A DNA stretch of 64,000 bases. It comes from Halicephalobus mephisto (Eukaryota; Nematoda; Chromadorea; Rhabditida; Panagrolaimidae). The notes beneath the pieces are model-generated. The model did no database searches, was not told the origin of the DNA, and saw only the letters and a list, made by a program, of their open reading frames with translations. Location: NCBI GenBank assembly GCA_009193035.1, contig SWDT01000074.1, positions 34,231 through 98,230 on the forward strand, in the 5' to 3' direction. Numbering within the stretch: position 1 is the stretch's first letter; every line of letters starts with the position of its first letter. A program made the translations under genes and the position numbers. Positions 13,901 through 26,162 of this stretch are shown here, in pieces.

Positions 13901-16900
13901 GTATCGGCGCGCTCGTTTTCGGTCTACGTCCGCAGCCGATTTGCCCTCTGGGTCGAGGATCTGGCGAGTACGCTCAAATTCGCTTCGACGTAATACGGTC
14001 ACTTAGAAGCGCCTTATAGCAATATCGATCACGCTTTGCTCTCCACCCCGGGACTCCTTGTGCCCGTCTACGTTGGCGTACAGGCAGTTGATAACGTAGA
14101 GTATAGTCCGCGCGCTTGACACTTGTCTCTGCCTGCACCGGCCTGCCGTCGTTCCCACGGGAGCGGGATGTCGTCGTCCCCAGTCGACCTTGACCGAATT
14201 TGGAGTACAAGCTCTGAGAGACTGCTTATCATTAGTCATTCGCTCCACTTCGGCTGTTGGAGAGTGCAATATCCAGTATGCTTTGCCCCAAAGAACTTGA
14301 AGTGGGTTTAATTGTTTGTCAGTGAATTTTGCATTTATGGTTAGTACTATATCATTGAAGTCAATGCCCGTCTTCCATTCGGGCTCTTGCTGTAAGGCCA
14401 CTGGTTACCCTTGGCCTATGTCGCGCCTCAACTTGCCTCTTGGGGAAAGACTCCTGATTTGAGGAACTGGTACCTCAGAAGACACGGCTTGCTTCGAACC
14501 TGCTCTGATTATTGTGTTTTAAGATTCCTAGATGGGATTTAAACTAATTTGCCAAAGTTTCAACCAGAATATGGTTCCTCTATGAAGTCCTGGAGAAGTC
14601 ATGGAATCGGAAGAAGCTTCGAAGAAGCGTTCCAAAAGGCCTCAGAAGGTCAGTGATCACTACGAGGTTTCACGCCTTTCATGCGGCGGGATTCGGACTG
14701 ACCGGAAATGTTCACGGAACTCTACGGATAAGAGAATTCTCTCGATTGCTAAGCCTCTTAGTAACACATAGACACATATTCCAAGCCGCTGAGCAACATT
14801 TCCTCTTTCATGAGTGGACGGAAATCGATAAGTTCTTCTTGTATCGCATGCAGAATATCATCGATATCTACAAGAGGATCCAGCAATTTACTGGGAAATC
14901 CTTACCGAGGAAGTTACTGCTAGAAGCGAAACAAGCTGGATTCAGTGACGCCCAAATTGGTAAAACAATGAAGGCTGCGGAAGGACTGATCAGACAGCTG
15001 AGGAAGGAGTACGGAATTAAGCCGATGATAAAGCAGATTGACACTCTTGCTGCCGAATGGCCTGCAACAACGAATTATTTGTACTTGACCTATAATGGAG
15101 TGGAGAACGATGTTGAACCTGACATGGTGAGTTAGCAAGTAGATGATAGTAGTTATTGATTAATTTCCAGAAGAATTCCGTTGTCGTCCTTGGAAGTGGT
15201 GTCTACCGTATTGGTTCTTCTGTCGAGTTCGATTCCTGCTGTGTCGGTTGTGTCAGAGAACTCAAAAAGCTCGATTACAAGACGATCATGATCAACTGCA
15301 ATCCGGAAACTGTCTCCACTGATTACGACATTTGTGATCGTCTTTACTTTGAGGAAATCTCCCTAGAAACTGTCGGATGCATCTATGAATTTGAAGAACC
15401 GAAAGGATTGATTCTCGCCTTTGGAGGGCAAGCCCCGAATAACATCGCTATGTCCCTCGCGCGAGCCAAATTCGATATTCCGATCCAAATCTTCGGGACG
15501 ACTCCGGAGAACGTCGACAATGCTGAAGACAGATACAAGTTCAGTAGACTCTTGGACAACCTGAAAATCAGTCAACCAAGATGGAAGCGTGCTAATAATG
15601 TCCTCGAAGTGGAAGAGTTCTGTGAAGAAGTCGGATACCCTTGTCTCGTTCGACCTAGCTATGTCCTTTCTGGAGCTGCTATGAATGTTGCTCATAACAG
15701 AGAAGACATGGTGAGTTTCCTCGACCAAGCCGTGGTTGTTGCTAAGGAACATCCAGTTGTCGTCTCCAAATTCATCGGTGGAGCGAAGGAAATTGATGTT
15801 GATGCTGTAGCTAGATACGGTCAAGTCATTGCAATGGCTATTTGCGAACATATTGAAAACGCGGGAATTCACTCTGGTGACGCTACTCTCGTTTGTCCTC
15901 CCTTCGATTTGACCGAGAAGACAATCAGAGAAATCAAGTCTATTACGACGAAAATTGCTGGGGGATTAAAAGTCAATGGACCTTTCAACATGCAGTTGAT
16001 TGCCAAGGATGATGAGTTGTTCGTGATTGAATGTAACCTCCGAGCCTCTAGATCCTTCCCCTTTGTCTCTAAGACTTTGGATTTCGATTTCATTGGAGCT
16101 GCTACTTGTGTTATGATGGACAAGCCGGTCAAGGTTCCAGAAGAAGTCATGTGGGGGAAGAAGTTGGGTGATCAGAAGAAATTTGGAGTTAAGGTTCCTC
16201 AGTTCAGTTTCCCCAGACTTGCTGGAGCTGATGTCATTCAAGGAGTCGAAATGGTCAGTACTGGAGAAGTCGCTTGTTACGGCAAGAACCATCTGGAAGC
16301 GTACTTGAAGGGATTGATCGCTACTGGATTCGAGATCCCGCGGAAGAACGTCTTCCTTTCTTTCGGGGGAGTTCCTTCCAAGACGGAGATGCTCGAAAGC
16401 GTTGAGACTTTGTCCAGACTTGGATTCAACCTATTTGCCAGCAAGGGAACTGCTGATTTCTATAATTCTGAAGGGATCCATGTCAAGACTGTAGAATGGC
16501 CATTTGAGGAAGGTGGAGCTGCAAACTCTGGGTTCAGCTCGAGTGCCAAAACTGCTGCTCAAGCTAAAACCGTTGCTGATTATTTGGAAAACAAGGACTT
16601 TGATCTTGTCATTAACTTGCCTATCAGAGGAAGTGGAGCTTACAGAGTTTCTGCGTACTGCACTCCTGGTTACAAAACTCGAAGAATGGCTGTGGACAAT
16701 GGAATATCCCTGATTACTGACATCAAGTGCGCAAAGATGTTGATTAAGGCTTTGGAACAGATGAAGAGCAAAGGAGAGAGCTATCCTGCTTTCAACTCCA
16801 TGTTTGACTCCATCTCTTCCAAGCAATTGAAGCGATTGCCTGGTTTGATTGATGTTCATGTTCATATGAGAGAACCGGGAGGAGAACACAAGGAAACTTG

Positions 16901-19045
16901 GCTCACTGGATCTAGAGCTGCAATTGCTGGAGGTGTCACAATGATTCTTGCTATGCCGAACACGAATCCGCCTTTGGTTGATGAAGAAAGTTTTAACGTC
17001 GTCGAAAGCAAGGCTTCTGTGACTTCTATTGCTGATTATGCTCTTTATATTGGAGCTACTCCAAATAACGTCCCTGTAAACCCAAAATTAGCAAAGAAAG
17101 TGGCTGGAATGAAGATGTACTTGAATGAGACTTTTGCTGCTCTCCAAATGCCAAACATTGCTGATTGGCAGAGACATTTTGAATCTTTCCCGAAATCTAG
17201 ACCAATCGTCTGCCATGCTGAGAAACAGACTTTGGCTGCAGTTTTGACAGTTGCGAGATTGACTGATCGGCATGTCCACATTTGTCATCTTTCTACAGCT
17301 GAGGAGATTCAACTTATTAAGAAAGCCAAACTAGATGGGTGGAAAGTGACCTGTGAAGTTTGTCCTCATCATCTTCTTCTCACTCAAGAGGATTTGGATA
17401 AGGGATGGCAAGAAGTTAGACCAAGACTAGCCACTCAATCTGATGTTGATGCTCTTTGGGAGAACCTTGAATTCATTGACTGCTTTGCTACTGACCATGC
17501 TCCTCATACGGAAGCTGAGAAACTCAATGGAACTCCTGGTTTTCCTGGAATTGAGTACATGCTTCCATTGTTGTTGACAAAGGTCAAGGAGAAGAAGTTG
17601 ACAATGAAGCAACTAGTTGATCGCCTTTACTACAACCCTAAGGCTATCTTCAACCTACCGGAACAAAAAGATACGTACATTGAAGTTGCTCTTAATGAGG
17701 AATGGACCATTCCGGAAAGTGGAGGCGAAAGTAAAGCCAGTTGGACTCCATTTGCTGGAAGACAAGTTGTCGGGAAAGTTCGCAATGTCGTCATTCGGGG
17801 GGAGGAAGTCTACGTTGATGGACACTTCGTGGCTGAACCTGGATTTGGAAGAAATGTGAGACTCTTTGAGGAGAAACAAGAAAAGAGAGTTCTTGAACCG
17901 GAGGATTCCTTTGAGAGTGATAAGGACAGGAGAGTTTCTGGTGACAGCAATGGACGAAGTGTGCAAGAATTGTCTCCAGTGAGATATCCTTTGAGATCTC
18001 TTTCTCCAGAGAAGAACTTGATCTACAGAAAAAACATTTTGAACGTTGAAATGTTCACCAAGGACATTATTCATCAGATTTTGGAGGAAGCTGATCGATG
18101 CAGAGTTGCTGTAGAGACGAATCAAAGAATCTGCGACACTTTGGCTGTGAGTTTCATATATGGATTTTATATGATCCGTTGATGACGAATTTTTAGGGTA
18201 AAGCAATGGCTTCTATGTTCTATGAAGTTTCCACAAGAACTAAATGCTCTTTTGGATTCGCGATGAAGAGACTCGGTGGAGCTGTTGAAGACATGGATGC
18301 GACTTCATCTTCGGTAAAGAAGGGAGAATCTCTGGAAGATTCTATTGCGATGATGGATGCTTATTCTGACATTATTGTTCTTCGTCATCCGGAAGTTGGG
18401 GCGGCAGAAAAGGCTGCAGCTGTCGCTAGAAAGCCAGTCATTAACGCTGGAGATGGAACAGGTCAACATCCCACACAAGCTTTGCTTGACCTCTATACTC
18501 TTCGTTCTGAACTTTCAACTATCAACAACTTGACTATTGCCCTTGTTGGAGACTTGAAGAATGGAAGAACTGTCCATTCTTTGGCCAAGATTCTCTGCTG
18601 CTACAAAGACATTACTTTCCACTATGTCAGCCCGACGAAGGAGCTTGGAATGCCTCAGGAAGTCATTGACTATGTTCAGGAGCATTCTCCTAACTTTGTC
18701 CAGCACCAATTCACAGATCTAGCTGAGGGAATAAGAAATGTGGATGTTATTTACATGACCCGGATTCAGAAGGAACGATTCTCGAATCCAGCGGACTACG
18801 AGAAAGTCAAAGGAAAGTTCATCTTAACTTCGCAGGTCCTCGATGAGGCTAGGGAAGAGTCTACTGACGACTACAATGTCCTCCGTCCTCAGAAGAAGCT
18901 CCCGATCGTTATGCATCCCCTTCCTCGTGTGGACGAGATCAGCACTGAAGTAGATGCCGATGAGAGGGCTGCTTACTTCAGACAAGCCCAAAATGGAATG
19001 TACGTCAGAATGGCCTTGTTGAAGCTGATCCTTGGTGTTCAGTAA
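13900..19045 (+). CDS. pyr-1: CAD trifunctional pyrimidine enzyme (CPSase II, DHOase, ATCase); N-terminal part missing or corrupted
   Basis: Carbamoyl-phosphate synthase II, dihydroorotase and aspartate carbamoyltransferase, the first three steps of UMP synthesis. From about 14811 the frame is clean: [19 protein letters not shown] to 15126, exon 15171-18146, exon 18197-19045. CPSase synthetic half is followed by the MGS-like segment (about 16345-16560), DHOase with intact ligands (HVHMREPG at about 16854, GMKMYLNET at about 17107, ATDHAPH at about 17487), a Ser/Arg linker, and ATCase (STRTKCSFG at about 18230, HPLPRVDEI at about 18913). Upstream, 13.9-14.8 kb still shows CAD in order ([31 protein letters not shown], intron 14302-14344, [42 protein letters not shown]) but split over all three frames. 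The glutaminase domain and CPSase start are not found. Confidence 0.93.
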
Positions 19046-19200
19046 TTCTTATTTTTCGTTGAGTTTTTATTGTGAAATTTTCTTGTTGGTAATCTTTGGA
19101 TGTTTCCTATGAAGTGTACTTGGAAAAGTTGGGACTTGATAACTCGTTTATTTTACAGTAATTTGGGGTTTTCCCTACATTCGTAATCCAGATACTGAAC

Positions 19201-21480
19201 TCAATTTCTCGTGTACTTTGCTGCCCAATTTGTCCTGCCACTGGTCGATGTGAGCTTTGCTGGATTGTTTTCAGCATTGTGGTTGGTTGCAGCATTGTTT
19301 TTAGCCCCGAATGAGGGAACGTACCCTGGAGGTATTTGTTGGATTTGATAGTGAATAAAGAATGCTTACCGTAAGCATAAGCGAATCTGGCCTGGACACT
19401 TGACCGTGCTTGAATGGGAGAAGAGGCGTTTTGAGCTTCTTTATTTGCCCTCAAAGTCGCCCCTAGTCCATTTGTCGTGAGATTTGACGTCATTGCGGGA
19501 TTATTGCTGTTTTCGTTTTTAACGACGCCTGGAAATTGAATGGTGGATTTTTAAAAGTGGAAATTGATATATGGAAAGTTACCTGGGACGTATCTAGACT
19601 TGGCTAAGTAGATGTCTTTTGCGGCGTTTTTTTTCCCGCTGGGATTTCGATTTGTTCTGTCCACCAAGGTCTGCTTTTCAGGTGGCTCATTACTGCAAGA
19701 GTGGTAATTAGTAGTCATATATCAAATTGTGGTAAAAATGAAGAAATAGAAAGAGAAGTCACCCACAAGAACGACATCTTGGGCAGAGCTCTCGTTGCTC
19801 CGCCTCCTTGTTTTACTTTTGGAAAGATAGAGTTAGAGGTTAGATTAAAGTTGGTGTTATTCTGGTTTTTGGCCAGTCTATTATTGTTATTCTTCAAAGA
19901 CAAGAGAGAAGGAAGAGGTTGAGCATACGTTGGGGCTGTTGTTTTGCTCAGAGGGATGTTTCTGTTGATCTGGCGATCCGATCCGTCCTTCGGAGCCGAG
20001 AACTTCTTTGCAGAGTCTTCTCTCTGGTTTTCTTGGATCTGAAGGGGGAGGGATTCGATGGGAGCCACTTTTTGGCCGATTTTAGCGACATTCTTCTTCC
20101 CCACGACCAGCTTGGAGTCGGACTGAGTCGAATTCGCGGAATTCTTCCTTGTAGATGAAACTGCAGGCTGAGAAACTGATGGAGCGCCGAGCTTCTGGTT
20201 TACTTGGAAGTATTTGTACTTTAAGCACTGTAAAAAGAGAGTTGATAATGGGGATTTGGGATGTACTCACATTCGCGGCACTAGGTCTCTTTTCCGGTTG
20301 CCACAGCATCATGTCCTGCATTAATTTCATTGCATCTGCACTAGCTGTGTTGATTATGGTCTCCAACGGGACTCCTTGGCATTGCTGGAACCGGAAGTTC
20401 ATCGCGGCTGCCAATCGATAGCCTTCGGGCCAGTCCTCCTTTGTTGGCGTTCCCATGATTGTGAGGATTTTGAAGATCTGGTCGAGTTCAGAAGTCCCCG
20501 GGAACAACGGCCTCAGCATATAGAGCTCAGCCATGATGCATCCAAGAGCCCAAAGGTCTATTGGACTATTGTAGTTGGTGGACCGGAGGAGGATCTCTGG
20601 AGCTCTGTACCAGCGAGTCGAGACATAGTCCGTGAATGGCGGTCTCGACCTGATCTCCCTAGCAAGCCCGAAGTCAGCGATCTTGACTAATTCCGTTCCG
20701 TTGCACATGATATTCTCTGGTTTCATGTCTCTATGGAAGAATCCTGCAAGATTTCATATAAAGTTCGCAAAACCGAAAATTGATATATGGAAGTAAATTT
20801 GCTCACCATTCTTGTGCATATAAGCAAGTCCTTGGAGGACTTGATAGATAATATTTCTGATGATGGACTCAGGGAAGTATCTGTCTCTGAAATTTGCATG
20901 AGTAATAAAGAAGCGGAGGAAACGAATCTGACCTATCTTTCATTAGTTCATAAAGATTTTCTTGCATGAACTCGAAAACGAAATAAAGAATATCATTTTC
21001 TCTTATGACTTCACGTAATTTTATAATATTTGGATGATTCAGCTTCTTTAGGGACTTGACTTCTCGCAAATTCATGGCTTCATCCCAGGAGTAGAATTTT
21101 TTCTTCATCCTGAAAAAGATTTAAATGAACGAGTGAGGAAAACTTCCTAATAGTCTCGCTAAATTGCGCCCTTTATAAAAATTAATGTCTGATTATTAAC
21201 TGATTAGAAAAGTGATAACTATTCATTCTGCATTGGCACTAAGGACTTTTTCAGGTTTGCAACCACTTTTGCCTAGTTATACGTGGTTTGGGGATTCTTC
21301 ATTTTGGAACATCTGTCCTTTGTGGAGTTTGTCCTCTTACCGTTTAATGGCGACAATGTCTCCCGTGTCAATCTTCTTTGCCAGTGATACTTCTCCGAAA
21401 GTGCCGTCTCCAACTTTTTTTGTCAATCGATACCTGTCTGCCAAAGTCTGTCCGCCTCCAGGAGCCGGTGCAGATTGCAT
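19201..21480 (-). CDS. dyf-5: RCK-family Ser/Thr kinase (MAK/CILK1 type), DYF-5-like, 574 aa
   Basis: Eight exons: 21480-21341, 21109-20933, 20886-20807, 20743-20271, 20227-19767, 19692-19583, 19528-19370, 19325-19201, joining in phase to 574 residues. The N-terminal kinase domain has the glycine loop (VGDGTFGEV), VAIKR lysine, HRDMKPEN catalytic loop, DFGLARE, and a TDY activation-loop motif ([15 protein letters not shown]) diagnostic of MAK/CILK kinases. The C-terminal half is a disordered Asn/Gln/Ser-rich tail ending in [11 protein letters not shown], similar to the tail end of MAK proteins. Members of this family control cilium length and intraflagellar transport; DYF-5 is the C. elegans member. 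Convergent with the CAD gene, 155 bp between stops. Confidence 0.93.
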
Positions 21481-21618
21481 GTTTCTTGGATTTTCGTTTT
21501 TCCTTGGGAGGAAAACTAATGAACGTAGGAAATATTTCTTTGCAATTAGCCGAGCTCAATGACAAAAGCAACTTAAACAAGTAAAAGCGATGAATCAACA
21601 GTCTTTTTCGAGAGTAAT

Positions 21619-21632
21619 GTTCCCCATGAATC
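21619..21632 (-). promoter_or_regulatory. Weak X-box-like word upstream of the dyf-5-like kinase
   Basis: On the minus strand the sequence GATTCATGGGGAAC lies about 140 bp before the kinase start. Its right half fits the RFX/DAF-19 half-site (GGNAAC) but the left half is poor and the spacing is off by one. It is listed only because the gene is ciliary and the position is typical. Confidence 0.2.
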
Positions 21633-23619
21633 TCCGTCGGGATATAGTTTCCAATTCGACTAATTAACCCGTTTAAGTACAGTAATCCGGAATAAATGTG
21701 AATACTGACCTGAAATTCTATTTTTTAGTTGCTGTAAAATTTCAAAAATAATATTCACGGAGAATTATTGAACCGTAATTTTTCGTTTTTCCGGCATTCC
21801 ACGCAAACAAGAAAATCTATATCTGGAACCTTTAGACAAACCCAAAACGCTGAGGACAATTCGAACATAGATTTAGCTGTAGATGGATGAAAATGGCCAC
21901 AGGGAATCAAGACTAGGAAAAGAGAAAAAAGAACGCAAAAGGTAGTCAGGGGCAACCAGGGCCACTGAGAAATGAAATTTTGGCTCCAACGTTCTCTTTA
22001 AACATTAATGGGATTGAAATTGAGTAATGTATTCTTTTCATAAATTATAGAGATTTGATAATTAAGATGAGGTAGAGTGAAATGTTAAGACGCCATAATG
22101 GGATAAGCAACAGTAAGGAAGTTGGATTAGACGAGAAAATTTAATTTGTGGGTAATCAGGAAAGTAATAAAATTGTACAGTATTCCACTTTGTCTTGGCA
22201 GTATAAGTAAGCACTTTTTATTTCTTACAATTACGGACTTATGAAATCACTTTCTAAATTGGGAAAAACAGCTGTTTAGTTTCATACTCGTGTTGCTTTT
22301 CGTCGTCCTTTCATTAAAGCAATAATAACTGAACTAGTAGTCGGCAATTAAATCAACCATCAATCATGATGGGACTAATACTTTTGCACTCAACGATTTT
22401 ATTCTCATTTTCTATGGACACAATTTGAGTAGGGGTCCTGACAAGAGAGATGATTAATTTATTCTTTGAATGATAGCTTAGTTATTGATGCTTTAAGCGT
22501 CATTCGTGACGAGACTAATACATTTTCCTTTGAAAATTCCTTCTTGATCTTCATTCTCAAGGAACAAATCCGAAGTAGTGGTCTTGTCACGAAAGGCGTT
22601 GGATTTAGTTTCCGAACATTAACCGAACTAGTTACCTTTCGAAGTACTGCAATGTATTTAACTCTCCTCAGGCAGCTGGAAGGAACACTTGAATGGGTAC
22701 ATTTGATTCCCTTTCGTCGTGAAGTTTAATTAAATATTAAAGAAAACTAGTATTAGTAACAATTATAGCAAAAATATTGCATTATGTAATATTTTAAGAA
22801 ATACTTTGTTTATCAGAGAAGGTTAATCGAAAACAGTTTATGAAAGAAGAATCTATGGGATCTTGTTGCCAAAGCAGGATCTCAAGTAGTCATGACAACA
22901 TTTCCCAACATCCAGAGATCGAGAGCCATTTGTGGGAATTCATTGTCTTCAATTTCCAAAAGGGCCTGGACATTGGCCTCAAGAGGAAATGAAACAAAGC
23001 ACCACAAGGCAGTTTTTTAAAACGACATTTCAATTTGCAGGTACTGTATCCAATAGAAGTAGCGTCTAGGAAATCTTTATTCTTCGATTTTCTGGACAAT
23101 ATCCAAGATGACCTTCAATGTTAGTGAACTGGAAGTGGTCTTTAACCGTCTGTAATCATCTATTTTTCGTCATGAAAGAATTAGGAAGTTAAACTTGAGT
23201 CGAAATTATTGGTCTCAGCGATCACTGTCGACTGTCGGAAAATTGCCTCGACTGCCGGAAGACCAATCCAGTCTTTGAATTTCAAAAAAGTGAATTTGAC
23301 TCCTCTCCTTTTCACTTCCGATCAACAAGTTGACGTTTCTCCTAACATTTCGTAATAAATTTTATTTTCTGTACAATGGCCTCGGAACAGTTATATTTCA
23401 ATGTCATTTCCTTAAAAAGATAAACAGCATTATTTCTACTTCCCATCGAAAAAATTAATTTCATCAAGGAACCTGCGCAAGTCAATCAGACGATTGACGG
23501 ATCGATAAGGTATCACCCCGAAGGGACCGACACGGCCTTCTCCGTTTTCTTTGTCATTCGCCCCCGATTGAATATTTCTTCGTCAACTGATTTTGTTCAT
23601 TTAAAATTCTGTCCTAAAG

Positions 23620-23745
23620 GCATTCAATTTCGGATATTTCACTGCGGGAGTTCATCTGGAGATGAATGCAGAATTCCAAGCTCAGAGGTATCCGTTGATA
23701 AAGATTGCCGACGAAATGGATCCATCTTTGGATAGCCGAAGATCT
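23620..23745 (+). other. Possible unassigned exon
   Basis: Between an AG at 23619 and a GTGGGTTT donor-like site at about 23747, one frame reads AFNFGYFTAGVHLEMNAEF then QAQRYPLIKIADEMDPSLDS, which has ordinary protein composition in an otherwise AT-rich interval. An overlapping frame is also open for about 90 codons, so one of the two may be chance. No family recognised and no partner exon found. Confidence 0.25.
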
Positions 23746-24288
23746 GTGGGTTTTTATCGTTTAAAATTATTCTAACTTACCTCAACCTACTCGATTAATT
23801 TAAACATAGTTAATTTAAAATTTCCTATTTTTTATATTGACAAATTACCACTAATTCGAAACTCTTTTCACATGTTTATCCTTGTTTGTATTTTACCACG
23901 CCTTCTGCCAATCGACTCAAACCTTTAACGGTCTGTCTTTGTTCTCTCCCGATTAACGTCATTAAAACAATTTTCCCTACGCCAAACTCGTAAAATTTCA
24001 TCTTCCGAAAACCTCGTCTCAGCAGAAGCTCAAGAGGTCTTGTCTGTGAAGGATGTAAAGATTGGACTCTGGAACAAAAACGAAAAGTTCCAGAGGAGAT
24101 CAAAACCAGTTTGGTCTCATTGGCTTTGCTCTTTTCCTTTTGGCAGATGCGCATTTGACTTCGAATCCATTTTTCTGGATTTGAGAGTCTGATTCTATTG
24201 GAGGAGTGCTTGGGATTTACGGAAGAATGTTTTGAAATTCTTTGGAAATTGTGTATTAGAGTAAGTTAAATAGTGGCTGTAATGGACG

Positions 24289-24620
24289 ATTTTTATAATT
24301 TTGTAAATACTATTCAGAAAGCTTTCTTATTGAATTAGATTTAGATAGCGTCTAGAAAAGTCCTACTCTTACATTTCCTGGACACTACCATGTGTTTTCT
24401 CTGCTGTTTAATTTGAATAGTGTTCAACAATAACGATTTTATAAACTTTCTAAACACTATTTGGTCTTTTTTGAAGCGATAATAAATATAGATAATATCG
24501 AACAAAATTTTAGATCAAAGTTTTTTAATATTGTCAAAGTTGACTTCTGTTAAAAAACACGGATAGTGTCCAATATTGTTCAAAAATCGTTCTTTTTAGA
24601 CAATACTTAAATTTACATTT
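24289..24620. repeat. Dispersed inverted-repeat element copies (ACTATCC family)
   Basis: Several arms resembling GGATAGTGTCTAGAAAATTC and their reverse complements (TTTCTGGACACTATCC) separated by 30-60 nt. The arms are imperfect. This is the first cluster of a family seen again at about 25410-25660, 27440-27570, 39000-39170, 41240-41450, 43590-43650 and 46390-46570. Confidence 0.65.
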
Positions 24621-25070
24621 TTCCGCCAATTGGCCTCCCGGAATCCTGCAAATTACCCTCGGGGTTTATCTCTATAAATCCGTTATTCTGGCCTAGTTTA
24701 AATCCCCGCTGTCCTTTAAAACCAAGATCCGATCAGTTTCTTGTCAGATGACTCAATCTTCGGAGATTTTTTGCTTTTGATATTCTTTCTTATTTTCCAT
24801 AGCATTGCTACCTTTCCGTCACTAAACCAAATTGATTTTCTACTTTTTTTGAAAATAATTATATTCCATGATACAGTAATTGATACTCGACCTTGTACAC
24901 CACTTGGTTAGACAAAATTATATTTCCCTGTGGCAAATAACAGGTTTTCCTCATTTTTCTTGTTCGTACAAAAACGAAAGATCTTTTCCGCTCCGTCGCT
25001 CAGTTGTTTCTCATGAAAAAAAAGAAAGTGGAGATTCGAATCCTTCTTACTTGAACTCTTTCAGTGTTCC

Positions 25071-26162
25071 ATGGGAACGGAAGGTGAAAATGACACTTGT
25101 CTCTGCAATCTTCTTCATGTCAGAACCGGAGCTCTTATCGTAGCAGTTGTGGAATTGATCTACGTCATTTACCAGATCGTTACGACTGCTTGGTTTTTCG
25201 ACAGTAATAATGAGCATTATTTGTTGGCAGTTTTTTTAATTTTAATTTGTTTTCTACTGGCATTGATCGCCGTGATTTTGTTGATTGTTGGAATCAGGAG
25301 GAGAAATCCATATTTGGTGGTTCCTCATTTGTTGATGCAGGTGGGTTTTCAGAAAGTTAGTTAAAAATTGATTAAAAATAGCGAGTTAAATTTCTGACGT
25401 TTTAACGATTCTATAAAATTTAAGTGTCTGAAAAGAACGATTTTCAGAATTTTTCGGATACCATCCAAGATTACGCAATAAATGACTGTTGTTGAAAAAG
25501 TTTAGATAATGTTCGCAAGATTTCAAAAAAATAACTTTTCGAACTCTGGAAGTCAATTCCACTGCATAGTTATGGATAGTGTCTACAAAATCTCGAAAAT
25601 TGTTCTTTTTGGACACTATCCAATTTTACTCACAATGGAAGTAATTTTGTAATGTTCAGAAAGTCCAAAAATTTGCATTTCTCGAAGACTCCGAATTTTT
25701 CTAAATAATGACTATTCATTGAATAATTGAGAATAACATGAAAATTTTTCGAAACCTTGTTGTGCAAATACAATTCAAACTTACAACCGTGGAAAATATC
25801 ATTTGTTTTGTGAATTTTTTCAGATAGCAATAATAGTAAGTTCCTTTTTCCTTTCTTGCTACCTCCTTCTTCTCCTTGTCGGAGGAACCTCAGTCGACGT
25901 AGAAACCATAATTTACGAGGACTCCCCTAGAGGGGATCTGGGCCGTGCTCAATCAAGCAGATATGATCCAATTCCTCTCAACATCCTAACTCGAGGATTG
26001 AGAAATATCATCCTCGTCTTGCTGTTCATCACACTGGCTTTCTTGGCATTCCAAATATGGTTCTTCTTTGTTGTCAGAAATTGCTACCGGTACTTATACA
26101 GATTAGCTTTGGAGAAGCCATTACTCAACGGCAGTACTGATACCAAGTCTAGCAAGATCTAA
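25071..26162 (+). CDS. Small tetraspan membrane protein, LAPTM-like, 202 aa
   Basis: Two exons, 25071-25340 and 25824-26162, joining in phase. The protein begins with a short soluble segment carrying a Cys pair (TCLCNLLHVRTGALIVAVVE), then shows four hydrophobic segments: one after the CLCN motif, a second ending before IRRRNPY, a third beginning IAIIVSSFFLSCYLLLLL, and a fourth (LVLLFITLAFLAFQIWFFF). The layout, cysteine motif at the first helix and length resemble lysosome-associated LAPTM4/5-type proteins, a nematode-expanded class. A site TTTCAG seven bases before the ATG fits trans-splicing. The 483-nt intron carries copies of the dispersed ACTATCC repeat. Function is not established; endolysosomal membrane placement is inferred from the family. 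Confidence 0.75.
25410..25660. repeat. Dispersed ACTATCC-family copies in an intron
   Basis: Within the single intron of the LAPTM-like gene; arms GATAGTGTCTACAAAATCTC (about 25572) and TTTTGGACACTATCC (about 25607) face each other, plus a more degraded pair to the left. Confidence 0.65.

Larger units (their letters stand above)
21650..25060. other. 3.4-kb interval without a confident gene
   Basis: Mostly AT-rich with scattered open segments: a hydrophobic-start minus frame at 21755-21955, a plus frame 22466-22729, overlapping plus frames at about 23470-23760, and a 92-codon minus frame at 23876-24154. None shows a recognised family or a complete set of splice signals. From about 24290 to 24620 there are copies of the dispersed repeat built around GGACACTATCC. 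The right-hand 600 bp is the upstream region of the LAPTM-like gene. Confidence 0.5.

Noticed and set aside
14003..14401. 132-codon minus-strand frame resembling a retroelement integrase tail
   Set aside because: The plus strand of the same DNA encodes ordered CAD segments ([19 protein letters not shown]), so the minus frame is an antisense shadow.
23876..24154. 92-codon minus-strand frame
   Set aside because: Opposite strand is also open in two frames, no family match and no splice context; kept only as part of the unassigned interval.
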